Source of the DNA: a bacterium
Lineage (GTDB): Bacteria; Vulcanimicrobiota; Xenobia; Xenobiales; JADMJV01
Assembly: GCA_018780265.1 (NCBI GenBank)
Contig: JADMJV010000013.1
Location: forward strand, 140,897 to 204,896
DNA: 64,000 nucleotides
Reading direction: 5' to 3'
Part shown: positions 34,864 through 42,739 of the stretch, piece by piece
Layout: the number at the start of each line of letters is the position of its first letter
How positions within the stretch are numbered: the stretch's first letter is position 1
Notes under the pieces: model-generated
What the model was told of the DNA's origin: nothing
Databases searched by the model: none
Seen by the model: the letters and a program-made list of their open reading frames with translations, nothing else
Translations under genes and position numbers: made by a program

Positions 34864-35225
34864 ATGTCGAGGCGATGGCGATTGGCTCGCCCTGCCAATT
34901 CGCCAGCCAGGCGCGACCATACTCTGGGCCCTCCCACCCAAGCTGGCGCCGTTCAGACCAGCGGTACCGCTCCCAAAGACGGTCTCGCGGTTCTGGACTT
35001 TGCCAAAAGCTACCTCAAGGCCAACGCCGCGGAAGTGCTGTTACAGTTGCAAGAAAACAGAGAGCCTCTGGTGACCTTCAAGATCTGGCCTTCTTTGAGG
35101 CAACGCAGGAAACCCTGGCGCTGCTGAAAGTTCTCGCGCTGGGAAATACCCATGTGGAACAGGGCAAGACGCGTCCCGTGGCAGAGGTGGTGGCGCAGTT
35201 GCGCAAGAAAGGGAAGCCTGCGTAG
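34864..35225 (+). pseudogene. Phd/YefM-type antitoxin gene broken by an internal deletion
   Basis: The first part reads VLDFAKSYLKANAAEVLLQL then QENREPLVT to about 35076, typical of the N-terminal DNA-binding part of a prevent-host-death antitoxin. The frame then fails. In another frame from about 35076, LQDLAFFEATQETLALLKVL and TRPVAEVVAQLRKKGKPA continue to the stop at 35223-35225. In intact relatives about eight to ten residues (a 'TQNG.A.AV' block) join the two, so a short frameshifting deletion is inferred. The N-terminal start is unclear. The toxin GTG overlaps the stop (TAGTG). Confidence 0.65.
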
Positions 35226-35551
35226 TGCACTACCAGGTAAGGCTTACCCAGGGGGCCGAGCAGGATCTCGAAGAAATCTATGATTTTCTCACCCGGCACG
35301 ACTGCACCGAGAATGGCGACAGCGTTCTTGATCGTCTGGTCGAACTCACCGATGGGCTCAGCACCCTTCCTGATCGGGGCAATTATCCCAACGAGTTGCT
35401 CGCTTTAGGGATACGTGAGTACCGTCAGGCTTTGTTCAAGCCCTATCGACTGATATACCGAGTCTTGGGCGACCGGGTTGTGGTTTTTCTGATTGCAGAC
35501 GGCCGACGCGATTTCCAATCGCTGCCGGAGCGGCGTCTTCTAAAGTCCTGA
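35225..35551 (+). CDS. RelE/ParE-family toxin
   Basis: A 108-residue protein with the ParE/RelE layout: YQVRLTQGAEQDLEEIYDFL at the N-terminus, then a helix, an LFKPYRLIYRVLGDRVVVFLI beta sheet, and DGRRDFQSLPERRLL at the end. ParE-type members poison gyrase and RelE-type members cut mRNA on the ribosome; this sequence looks ParE-like. It would be toxic without its antitoxin, which appears broken just upstream. Either the toxin is itself inactive, or a cognate antitoxin exists elsewhere, or the frameshift is a sequencing artefact. Confidence 0.85.
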   Translation: MHYQVRLTQGAEQDLEEIYDFLTRHDCTENGDSVLDRLVELTDGLSTLPDRGNYPNELLALGIREYRQALFKPYRLIYRVLGDRVVVFLIADGRRDFQSLPERRLLKS

Positions 35552-35603
35552 ACGGACATTTGCAGCGCAGGACCCCCGGGCGGGCTCCAGAAATCGTGTC
35601 TTC

Positions 35604-37535
35604 ATGCTGACAAAAACCACCGCCTGTAGTCGCGATTGCCCCGATACCTGCACCCTGGTGGTAGAGGTGGACGAGGCAGGCAAAGCCACCAAGCTGCGAG
35701 GATCAGCCGACGACCCGGTGACTCAGGGTTTTCTGTGTGAGCGAACCAGCCGTTTCCTCGATCGCCAAAACTCCCCGGAGCGCTTCACTACACCCATGTG
35801 GCGTGCTCACAAGGGGGCAGCGCTGGAACCGGTGTCCTGGGAGTTTGCCATGGATCTGTGTGCTCAGCGCTTGCTGCAATGCCGTGAACAATCCGGTGCG
35901 GCCAGCATCATGCACTACCGTTCGGGGGGGTCACTGGGCCTGCTCAAGCAGATTTCGGAACTGCTTTTTGAGACCTTCGGACCGGTCACTCTCAAGCGAG
36001 GCGATATCTGCTCGGGGGCCGGCGAAGCTGCCCAAGAGCTAGATTTTGGCGTGTGCGACAGTCACGACCTCTTTGACATCCAGCACAGCAAACACATCTT
36101 TTTGTGGGGCAAAAACATCCATACCATGGGTCCGCATTTGCTGCCTTTGCTGATGAAAGCCAAACAGGCTGGCGCCAAACTCTATGGCATCGACCCGGTG
36201 CGCACCCGCCAGTCCGGTCTGGTGGACCATTTTATCCAACCCAATCCAGGCTGCGATTTTGCCCTGGCCATGGCCATCTCCTGGACCGTCTTGGAGCACC
36301 CACCCCAACCCCATCCGCAAACCTATTGCGACCATTATGAGGCTTTTGGAAAAATGGTGAGAGCACGCAGCCAGCAAGAATGGGCCGATATCGCCGGGGT
36401 CTGTCTGGCGCAGGTCAAGGTGCTGGCCGATGCTCTCTGTGACCAACCTGCCTGCATTCAAGTGGGCTGGGGTCTGGGTCGACGCCGCAATGGCGGAGCC
36501 ACCATTCGGGCCCTGGACGCGCTGGCTGCCATCAGCGGCAACCTGGGCATTGCCGGTGGCGGGGTCTCCTACTATTTTCGGCGTCGGGGGGCCTACGACT
36601 GCCTTCAACTGGGTGGACTGGATGTGGCACCGCGCAGCTTCTCGGAGGCCTGCCTGGGTCAGGAGATGCTGGCGGCCAAGGAGCCCCTTGTGCGATTTTT
36701 GTGGGTTACAGCCGGCAATCCCGCTTCCATGCTGCCCGACTCCGAAAGCGTCCGGCGGGCCTTTGCCCAGGTCGAAACGGTGGTGGTGGTGGACACCCAT
36801 CCCACCGACACCACCGACTTGGCCGATCTGGTGTTACCCACTCTTACTTTGCTGGAAGACGACGACCTGTTGGGCGCCTATGGCAACCACTACCTGCGCG
36901 TCTCACAGCCAGCCGTAGCCCCCCCGGGGGAGGCTCGCCACGAGTTGTGGATCTGGCAACAGATGGCCAGCAGGCTGGGGCTGGGCGATCTACTGGAGGG
37001 CACTCCCCAAGACTGGAAGCAACGCATGATGGGTCGCCTCAACGGGGTAGGAGTGGGACTGGAAAACCTGGCCCGGGGTCCCGTCCTGAACCCTTTTGCA
37101 GAAAAGTTGCTCTTTGCCGATCGGCACTTCCCCACCCCCAACGGCAAAATGCAACTGGTATTCCAAGAGCCCTCTTTCCCCTCCACCAACGGAGACTTCC
37201 CCCTGCTATTGGCGGCCTTTTCTACACCCAAAGCGCAAGCTTCCCAATGGTCGGTGGCTCCGCCCGCCATCCCGGTGGCTCGCGTCCATCCCAGCTCGGC
37301 CGGGGGCTTGCAACATGGCCAGACCGCCCGCCTCGAGACGCGCCTGGGCGGCCTGACGGTCCAGGTTCAGTGCGACAAATCGTTGCATCCACGACTGGTC
37401 TTACTGGACAAGGGGGGCATGTTGCGTCTGGGCGGCAGTCCCAACTCACTACTCCCAGCCCACGAAACCGATATCGGCGGAGGGGCCAGCTACTATGATG
37501 AACCCGCTCGGCTAAGCCAGCCCCCACTCGAATAA
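35604..37535 (+). CDS. molybdopterin-dependent oxidoreductase (DMSO reductase family)
   Basis: A 643-residue protein with an N-terminal 4Fe-4S binding motif (CSRDCPDTC and a fourth Cys in FLCER near 50) and bis-MGD-binding core segments (GDICSGAG, FLWGKNIHTMGPH, GIDPVRTRQSG, VVDTHPTDTTDLADLVLP). The C-terminal beta domain carries HPSSAGGLQHGQTARL. The residue that would coordinate Mo is uncertain. Shorter than typical reductases (700-800 residues) and with no Tat signal, so a cytosolic enzyme is likely. Substrate unknown; it stands alone between the toxin and the flavoprotein genes. Confidence 0.88.
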   Translation: MLTKTTACSRDCPDTCTLVVEVDEAGKATKLRGSADDPVTQGFLCERTSRFLDRQNSPERFTTPMWRAHKGAALEPVSWEFAMDLCAQRLLQCREQSGAASIMHYRSGGSLGLLKQISELLFETFGPVTLKRGDICSGAGEAAQELDFGVCDSHDLFDIQHSKHIFLWGKNIHTMGPHLLPLLMKAKQAGAKLYGIDPVRTRQSGLVDHFIQPNPGCDFALAMAISWTVLEHPPQPHPQTYCDHYEAFGKMVRARSQQEWADIAGVCLAQVKVLADALCDQPACIQVGWGLGRRRNGGATIRALDALAAISGNLGIAGGGVSYYFRRRGAYDCLQLGGLDVAPRSFSEACLGQEMLAAKEPLVRFLWVTAGNPASMLPDSESVRRAFAQVETVVVVDTHPTDTTDLADLVLPTLTLLEDDDLLGAYGNHYLRVSQPAVAPPGEARHELWIWQQMASRLGLGDLLEGTPQDWKQRMMGRLNGVGVGLENLARGPVLNPFAEKLLFADRHFPTPNGKMQLVFQEPSFPSTNGDFPLLLAAFSTPKAQASQWSVAPPAIPVARVHPSSAGGLQHGQTARLETRLGGLTVQVQCDKSLHPRLVLLDKGGMLRLGGSPNSLLPAHETDIGGGASYYDEPARLSQPPLE

Positions 37536-38720
37536 ACCGGTAAACGGCCTATCAATCAGCACGTCGGAACCCACCGACCGCTCCAGTCGCGAAGGAATGG
37601 TGGGATGCAACGGCCCAAAGCAGATCTGCTCGTTGATGGCGTGAAGGGGATGGTTGGTGGCCATGCCGCGAGTACCAATCAAGCCCCGAGCGCCGCTCAC
37701 AATCTCGGTAGCCGTTTTGGTGCAGGCGTATTTGATCACCGAGCCGCAGTCCATCAGGTCGTTGGCCAGCTGGTCGAGTTCCTCGGCGGGCGCGCCCCCT
37801 CGGACTCCCTTGCAGTAGCGCTCGGTACAGATGCCAAAACTGCGAGCCATGGCCAGGCTGGCGCGAAGAGCGATAGCCAGCCGGCCCACCTCGACCACAA
37901 AGCCATCCAGGTCGGCCAGCGGTTCACCGTCCTCAGTATGTACCGAGATAGCAAACTTGCGAACCTCATCCAGGGCCCGGCACGCTCCTCCCAAATAGGC
38001 GGCCGTTACCAAAGCTTCAAACCAGGCAGTGGCGTAGAAGGAAATGTGGTCGGTCAGTTCATCGGTGGCCGAGAGCAGATTGCGTCTCTTCACGATCAGA
38101 TCGTCAAATTCGACCGGGCGCGTGTCGGCCATGGCCATGGCTCCGGTGAAGAGCGGCGGACCGACCTTTACGGCCGGTTGCTTCTTGAGATTGGTGTACA
38201 TCATCCCCATGGCCTCGCCCATGACGCCGCTGAACAGCAAAATGTCTGCCTCGGAGGCGATCGATTGAAAGCCTTTGCGACCCTTGCACAGGTAGGTGCC
38301 GTCAGGTCTTTCAGTGATGATCACATTGCGGAAAGGATCGTTCTTGGACTTGATGTTCTCGCCAAAACTGGAGATGGCCATCAGCGAGCGATAGCGCACA
38401 ATGGTGTCGACCAACACCTGGCGGCGCCGTTCAAATTCGGGCACGGCGGGTACAGGCAGAGTGGCCAGCGCGGCCAGATTGTACTGGTGCATGGTCAGCC
38501 CCACCGTCAAAGGGACCGAGGCTCGCCCCAACAGGTAAAAGGCCTCATAAGATCGGGCGTAGAGTTGACCGGCCTCCGTTTGTAGAGTGCAAGGCAAAAA
38601 GGGGATCTGGCTGGCCCGCACGGCATCAAAGAAAGTGCGGAACTTCTCCTCCAGTGGAACGGCATCCACCTTGGCGGCGATCTCGTGGGCCTCTTGTTTC
38701 ACCTGCTGCTCGAGCGTCAT
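37512..38720 (-). CDS. acyl-CoA-dehydrogenase-fold flavoprotein, copy A
   Basis: A 402-residue protein with the helical C-terminal domain of acyl-CoA dehydrogenases (DLMDCGSVIKYACTKTATEI, then a GLIGTRGMA loop). A middle beta-domain opens with SSFGENIKSKNDPFRNVI and contains GRKGFQSIASEADILLFSG. The catalytic glutamate of true dehydrogenases is not evident, so it may belong to the flavin N-hydroxylase/monooxygenase branch (nitrososynthase- or DszC-like) that uses the same fold. Its ATG overlaps the stop of the zinc-ribbon gene before it (ATGA). It is a clear paralogue of the protein at 40595, sharing many blocks such as HPTIP and ISSFGENIK. Confidence 0.8.
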   Translation of the reverse strand: MTLEQQVKQEAHEIAAKVDAVPLEEKFRTFFDAVRASQIPFLPCTLQTEAGQLYARSYEAFYLLGRASVPLTVGLTMHQYNLAALATLPVPAVPEFERRRQVLVDTIVRYRSLMAISSFGENIKSKNDPFRNVIITERPDGTYLCKGRKGFQSIASEADILLFSGVMGEAMGMMYTNLKKQPAVKVGPPLFTGAMAMADTRPVEFDDLIVKRRNLLSATDELTDHISFYATAWFEALVTAAYLGGACRALDEVRKFAISVHTEDGEPLADLDGFVVEVGRLAIALRASLAMARSFGICTERYCKGVRGGAPAEELDQLANDLMDCGSVIKYACTKTATEIVSGARGLIGTRGMATNHPLHAINEQICFGPLHPTIPSRLERSVGSDVLIDRPFTGLFEWGLA

Positions 38721-39544
38721 GACAGCCCCGGCAAGACTTGATGAAAGGCCTTGGCCCCACGAAAAACCTGCACCCATCCCTGATTGAGTTCACGGGCCTG
38801 TCGATTTTTCTCGACCTCATGCATTCTTTGCACCCCTTCCAACGCGTTGGTCACCGCCGTCAACAACGTCTGCTGGTCCGAGTCGTCGGGATTTTCACTC
38901 AAGGCCTGCTCGACCAGGGCCTGGGTCTCCAGCAAAGAGAATTCGAGGGGTTGAAGACTCTGGGAAAGGTCATCCAAAGTGCCCCGTCCCTCGATGGCCG
39001 CCTGATAAGCCCGAAAAACGTCCATGAACTCTTCGTTGACCACGGCCTGATCAAAGTCTTCCTCGGCAAAATCGGAGTCAGGAATCAATCGGTCCACCGA
39101 GCAGGCCGGGCAGAGCTTCTCGGGACCCGATGACCCGCAGGCAGGACAGAGCGGATTGGAAGAGCGGGCCAACTCGGTAAGTTGATCACTGCTCTCAAAA
39201 AATGTCCTGAAGGCACGCTCATAATCATCGAGGGCTTGAGCCGACCCGGTGGTGACAAAGTCTTCGAGGGCGGCGTCGATGTCACGACAGGCCTGCAAAT
39301 TGCGCTCGATACAGGCGCTCACATCAGCATGCAAAGCATTGCGTCGCCCGTCGTAGTAGCCCTGACGGTCACGCAATGTCTCCTGAATGCGACTGCGCAT
39401 CTGTCCAACATGGTGAATCAACTCCGAGTTAGAGTCGGGTTGGTCCATTCGGTCGCGACAAAATTGCAGCAGTCCCTCGAGGCGATTGGGGTCCGGACCT
39501 TCCGGCTCCCTTGCCAAAGAACTCTCGAGAAAACCTCCGGCCAC
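38717..39544 (-). CDS. zinc-ribbon protein, copy A, partner of the flavoprotein
   Basis: A 275-residue protein of mainly helical character with a central zinc ribbon, CPACGSSGPEKLCPACSVDR (CxxC-x8-CxxC). The flanking helices look like a coiled coil and contain Gln/Glu-rich segments (LQPLEFSLLETQALVEQAL). No catalytic motif. It has the same start (MAGGFLESSL...) and ribbon as the protein at 41796 and, like it, is fused by overlap to a flavoprotein gene. A structural or electron-transfer partner is inferred. Not a known family to me. Confidence 0.7.
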   Translation of the reverse strand: MAGGFLESSLAREPEGPDPNRLEGLLQFCRDRMDQPDSNSELIHHVGQMRSRIQETLRDRQGYYDGRRNALHADVSACIERNLQACRDIDAALEDFVTTGSAQALDDYERAFRTFFESSDQLTELARSSNPLCPACGSSGPEKLCPACSVDRLIPDSDFAEEDFDQAVVNEEFMDVFRAYQAAIEGRGTLDDLSQSLQPLEFSLLETQALVEQALSENPDDSDQQTLLTAVTNALEGVQRMHEVEKNRQARELNQGWVQVFRGAKAFHQVLPGLS

Positions 39545-39585
39545 GCTTCACCTCCGCATCTCCCAATTCTCAGGGAGCTTCGGAA

Positions 39586-40212
39586 ATGATCCAGAGCCGC
39601 CCTCTAACAGGCGGAGCCGAGTGCTTTCTTGAACTTACTCCAATGACCGTTTTGGACAGGATGGTGTTGGCCGTGGAGAGAGTGCGTCAGCGCCTGCTAA
39701 GAGCGTCACGTCTCTTGGAACAGGCGGGAGTTGCCTACGCCGTGGTTGGCGGCAATGCGGTCGCCGCCTGGGTAGCGACCACAGACCCCAGTGCTGTCCG
39801 AAATACTCAAGACGTTGACCTGCTCATTCAGGCAGACGATCTCCCCCGAGCCATCGAGGCCCTGCGCCAGGAAGGGTTTATTTACCGTCACGCGGCCGGC
39901 CTGGACATGTTTTTGGATGGGCCCGATGCCAGGGCCCGAGACGCCCTACACATCGTATTTGCAGGCCAGAAGATTCGGCCCGACTACCTGGAAGCCGCCC
40001 CGGATCTGGAGGAGCGGCAGCGTCTCGATGAGTTTTATGTACTCAAGCTAGAAGCCCTGGTCCGCATGAAGCTGACCTCTTTCCGACGAAAAGATCAGGT
40101 CCACCTACTGGACCTGATCGGTGTGGGGCTTTTGGACGAGCGCTGGCCGGCACGTTTTCCTCAAACGCTGGCTGCGCGACTCCAAGAATTGCTTGATAAC
40201 CCGGACAGCTAG
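39586..40212 (+). CDS. nucleotidyltransferase-like protein (AbiEii/MNT type)
   Basis: A 208-residue protein started at an ATG behind AGGGAG; a second in-frame ATG at 39643 is possible. It has the polymerase-beta-type nucleotidyltransferase signature VVGGNAVAAW followed by TQDVDLLI (GGNA...DVD), and a C-terminal helical part with REDQV-like FRRKDQVHLLDL. Stand-alone members are often toxins of AbiE-type or MNT systems, or modify tRNA or proteins. No antitoxin partner is seen. It is the only plus-strand gene inside the flavoprotein locus and may be an insertion there. Confidence 0.65.
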   Translation: MIQSRPLTGGAECFLELTPMTVLDRMVLAVERVRQRLLRASRLLEQAGVAYAVVGGNAVAAWVATTDPSAVRNTQDVDLLIQADDLPRAIEALRQEGFIYRHAAGLDMFLDGPDARARDALHIVFAGQKIRPDYLEAAPDLEERQRLDEFYVLKLEALVRMKLTSFRRKDQVHLLDLIGVGLLDERWPARFPQTLAARLQELLDNPDS

Positions 40213-40229
40213 GGCCTGTTGGCATAGCT

Positions 40230-40595
40230 TCACTCGTCAAAAGGAGCACGAGCGACGAAGTATTTGGTCATTTTTTGGGTGACTTCCCAGATGGTGGTGC
40301 AGCCTTGGGGAAAGTGAGCGGTGTCGCCGGCACGCAGCTCAAAGGTCTTGCCGCCGGGACGGCATTCGGTGACGCGCAGTTCCCCTTCGACCATGTAGAC
40401 GAACTCGTCGTAGCCAAAGTAAAACTCATAGCGTCCCACGTCGCACGACCAAAATCCGGCGCTGGCACCCTCATCGGCGCTCTCGGCGGTAAACAGGCAG
40501 CGGGCGTCGGGCACTCCTTCCAAAATCTCCTCGGCCGGCAAAGGCATTTCCGGAATCAGGGCGGGGCGACCACAGTGGCTGACCTGGGGCGGCAC
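40230..40595 (-). CDS. cupin-domain protein (cupin_3/DUF861-like)
   Basis: A 121-residue single-domain cupin if started at the GTG that overlaps the flavoprotein stop (TAGTG); an in-frame ATG 15 bases upstream is the alternative. The second cupin motif is GDTAHFPQGCTTIW, and strands FGYDEFVYMVEGELRV are typical of cupin_3 (ureidoglycine-aminohydrolase-like) proteins. The usual HxH of cupin motif 1 is missing, so the metal is uncertain. It lies at the end of the copy B operon and may bind or rearrange the product of the flavoprotein. Confidence 0.8.
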   Translation of the reverse strand: MPPQVSHCGRPALIPEMPLPAEEILEGVPDARCLFTAESADEGASAGFWSCDVGRYEFYFGYDEFVYMVEGELRVTECRPGGKTFELRAGDTAHFPQGCTTIWEVTQKMTKYFVARAPFDE

Positions 40596-41839
40596 TAGAC
40601 CATGGCCCATTCGAACAAGCCGGTATAGGGCTTCTCTCCCAACATTTCGCGACCGGCCGACCGCTCCATACGGGCCGGGATGGTGGGATGCATGGTGCCA
40701 AAACAGACCTGCTCGGTAAGGGCGTAAATGGGATGACTTACCGACATGGAGCGAGTCCCGATCAAGGCTCTTGCCCCGGCCACGATGTCCTGGGCAGCCT
40801 TGGTGGCCGTGTATTTGATCACCGAACCGCAGTCCATCAAATCGGCGGCTACGCCATCCAATTGTGCGGCGGGGGCCCCCTCACGCACCAGGCGACAATA
40901 GAGGTCGGCGCACACTCCAAAGCTGCGCGCCATGGCCAGATTCGACCGCAACATCACGGACAGTCGACCCGACTCAGCCACAAAACCATCCAGTTCGGCC
41001 AGAGTGACATCATCGTCGGTATGCACCGAACGGGCAAATTTGCGCACTTCCTCCAGGGCCTGGCAGGCGCCCCCCAGATAAACAGCCGTGGCCAATGCCT
41101 CAAACCAGGCGGTGGCATAGTGAGAAACGTGGTCGGTCAGATCGTCGTGCACGGAGAGCACGTTTCGTTGTCGAATCACCAGTCCATTAAAATCGACAGG
41201 CCGGGTATCCGATGGGGCCATAGCTCCGGCGAAAAGGGAAGGGCCCAGCACCAGAGCCGACTGGTCTTTGATGCTGGTATAAAACATACCCTGGTGCTCA
41301 TCGATCAGGCCGCTGAAGAGCAAAATATCCGCCTCCGAAGCCATGGACTGAAAGCCTTTGCGCCCCTCGCACACAAAGCTGCCATCACCCTTGGGGGTGA
41401 CGATTACGTTCTTGAAAGGGTCGTCTTTGTGCTTGATATTCTCTCCAAAACTGGAGATGGCCAAAAGGGACTTGTACCGGCGCACGGTGTCGATCAAAAT
41501 TTGGCGTCGGCGCTCAAAATCCGGCGCGGCAGGCACCGGCAACGTGGCCAGCGAGGCCAAGTTGTAGAGGTGCATGGTGAAAGCCACGCTCAGGGGAATG
41601 GAGGCGCCTCCCAAGTAGTAGAGGGCCTCGTAGCAGCGCACGTAAAGATCTCCGGCCCGCTCCTGCATATGGCAGGGCATGTAGGGAATTACGCTGGCTC
41701 GTAGGCCATCGTAGTAGGTGCGCACCCGTTTCTCGGCCGGCGCCGCCAACACTTGATCGGCGATGTCCCTGGCCTGCCTGCGAACTTCCTGGACTTCAAT
41801 CGCTTGAGGATTCGACTTGGTCTTCAACGAATTCACCAA
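40595..41839 (-). CDS. acyl-CoA-dehydrogenase-fold flavoprotein, copy B
   Basis: A 414-residue paralogue of the protein at 37512 with the same fold and blocks (SSFGENIKHKDDPFKNVIV, GRKGFQSMASEADILLFSG, DLMDCGSVIKYTATKAAQDI, HPTIPARMERSAG). Its frame begins 44 bases inside the zinc-ribbon gene, at a TTG or GTG with no ribosome binding site. The alignment with copy A would put the start at an ATT near 41800, overlapping the previous stop in the same way. It may be an N-hydroxylase or dehydrogenase; the substrate is unknown, and two copies suggest two substrates or a heteromer. Confidence 0.8.
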   Translation of the reverse strand: MVNSLKTKSNPQAIEVQEVRRQARDIADQVLAAPAEKRVRTYYDGLRASVIPYMPCHMQERAGDLYVRCYEALYYLGGASIPLSVAFTMHLYNLASLATLPVPAAPDFERRRQILIDTVRRYKSLLAISSFGENIKHKDDPFKNVIVTPKGDGSFVCEGRKGFQSMASEADILLFSGLIDEHQGMFYTSIKDQSALVLGPSLFAGAMAPSDTRPVDFNGLVIRQRNVLSVHDDLTDHVSHYATAWFEALATAVYLGGACQALEEVRKFARSVHTDDDVTLAELDGFVAESGRLSVMLRSNLAMARSFGVCADLYCRLVREGAPAAQLDGVAADLMDCGSVIKYTATKAAQDIVAGARALIGTRSMSVSHPIYALTEQVCFGTMHPTIPARMERSAGREMLGEKPYTGLFEWAMV

Positions 41840-42662
41840 TCTCGCCCTGAGCGATGGCCAGCAACTGCTGGACCACCACCGCCGCCCGAAAAACCAATCC
41901 CCAACCTTGATGAAGTTCGCGGGTGAGGCGATTGTCTTGGACTGCGTGCAGGCGATTTACCCCTTCTACAGCTTCGTTAATGATCACCAACAGCGCCTCG
42001 TGAGGAGGGCTGTCTTCAGCCGCCTGCTCGGCCAGAGCCTGAGCTTCCAGCAAACTGAGTTCTAAAGACTGGAGTGCCTGCAACAACGGTTCCAGGCTGG
42101 CCTCGCCCTCCACCACCTGAGCATAGGCCTGGTAGACGGCCAAAAACTCCTCGCCCACCACGGCCCGACTGTATTCCATGTCGGCCACATCCGGGTCGGG
42201 AATGAGTCGGTCGAGTTGGCAGCTTGGGCAAAGATTTTCGTCCCCGCGTGATCCGCAGCGCGGACAGACGGGATGTGACGAGGCGGCCAGTTCGAGCAGC
42301 TGATCGGAACTCTCCAGAAACTCTCGTGTAGCCCGTTCATAGACGCCCAAAACCTCTTCATTGGGCTGCACGGCCAGTAATCCCAAGGACTCGTCCAGGT
42401 CCTGACAGGCCCCCAAATTGCGCTCAATCAGAGCCGATACTTCCGGGCTTAACAGGTGGCGCCGCTCGGCATAGCTCCCCTGCCGATCGCGATGGGCTTC
42501 CTGAATGCGAGACTGCATGCGCAAGAGGTGAGCGGATAGCTCTTCGGGATCCGATTCGCCAGAACGCAGACATTCCAGCAACCCTTCCAGGCGACTCAGA
42601 TCGGGGCCCTCGGCCGGGGCGCCAAAAGCGCTCAGAAGATTATTGAGATAGCCTGTGGCCAC
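41796..42662 (-). CDS. zinc-ribbon protein, copy B
   Basis: A 288-residue paralogue of the protein at 38717. The shared start (MATGYLNNLL...), the central ribbon CPRCGSRGDENLCPSCQLDR (CxxC-x8-CxxC) and a following PDPDVAD/LIPD segment align without gaps. A helical N-terminal half rich in Arg/Glu (RMQSRIQEAHRDRQGSY) matches RMRSRIQETLRDRQGYY-type sequence in copy A. The C-terminal part ends in an acidic, disordered tail (VEDQVESSSD). Expected to partner with copy B of the flavoprotein. Confidence 0.7.
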   Translation of the reverse strand: MATGYLNNLLSAFGAPAEGPDLSRLEGLLECLRSGESDPEELSAHLLRMQSRIQEAHRDRQGSYAERRHLLSPEVSALIERNLGACQDLDESLGLLAVQPNEEVLGVYERATREFLESSDQLLELAASSHPVCPRCGSRGDENLCPSCQLDRLIPDPDVADMEYSRAVVGEEFLAVYQAYAQVVEGEASLEPLLQALQSLELSLLEAQALAEQAAEDSPPHEALLVIINEAVEGVNRLHAVQDNRLTRELHQGWGLVFRAAVVVQQLLAIAQGEIGEFVEDQVESSSD

Positions 42663-42696
42663 GGGCGCTCCTCATCGTTTTCCCCAGAAAGCACAA

Positions 42697-42715
42697 GAGC
42701 CCGCCAGGCGGGCTC
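42697..42715 (-). terminator. terminator of the collagen-like gene
   Basis: Perfect nine-base stem GAGCCCGCC/GGCGGGCTC around a single base, read on the minus strand and followed by a T-rich stretch (TTGTGCTTT). Lies 25 bases downstream of the collagen-like gene stop. Confidence 0.7.
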
Positions 42716-42739
42716 AAGGTGCTTGGCGACTGTTACAAT

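Noticed and set aside
31018..35600. Mobile element or prophage explanation for the accessory island
   Set aside because: No integrase, transposase, terminal repeats or tRNA target was seen; the gene decay alone does not prove transfer.
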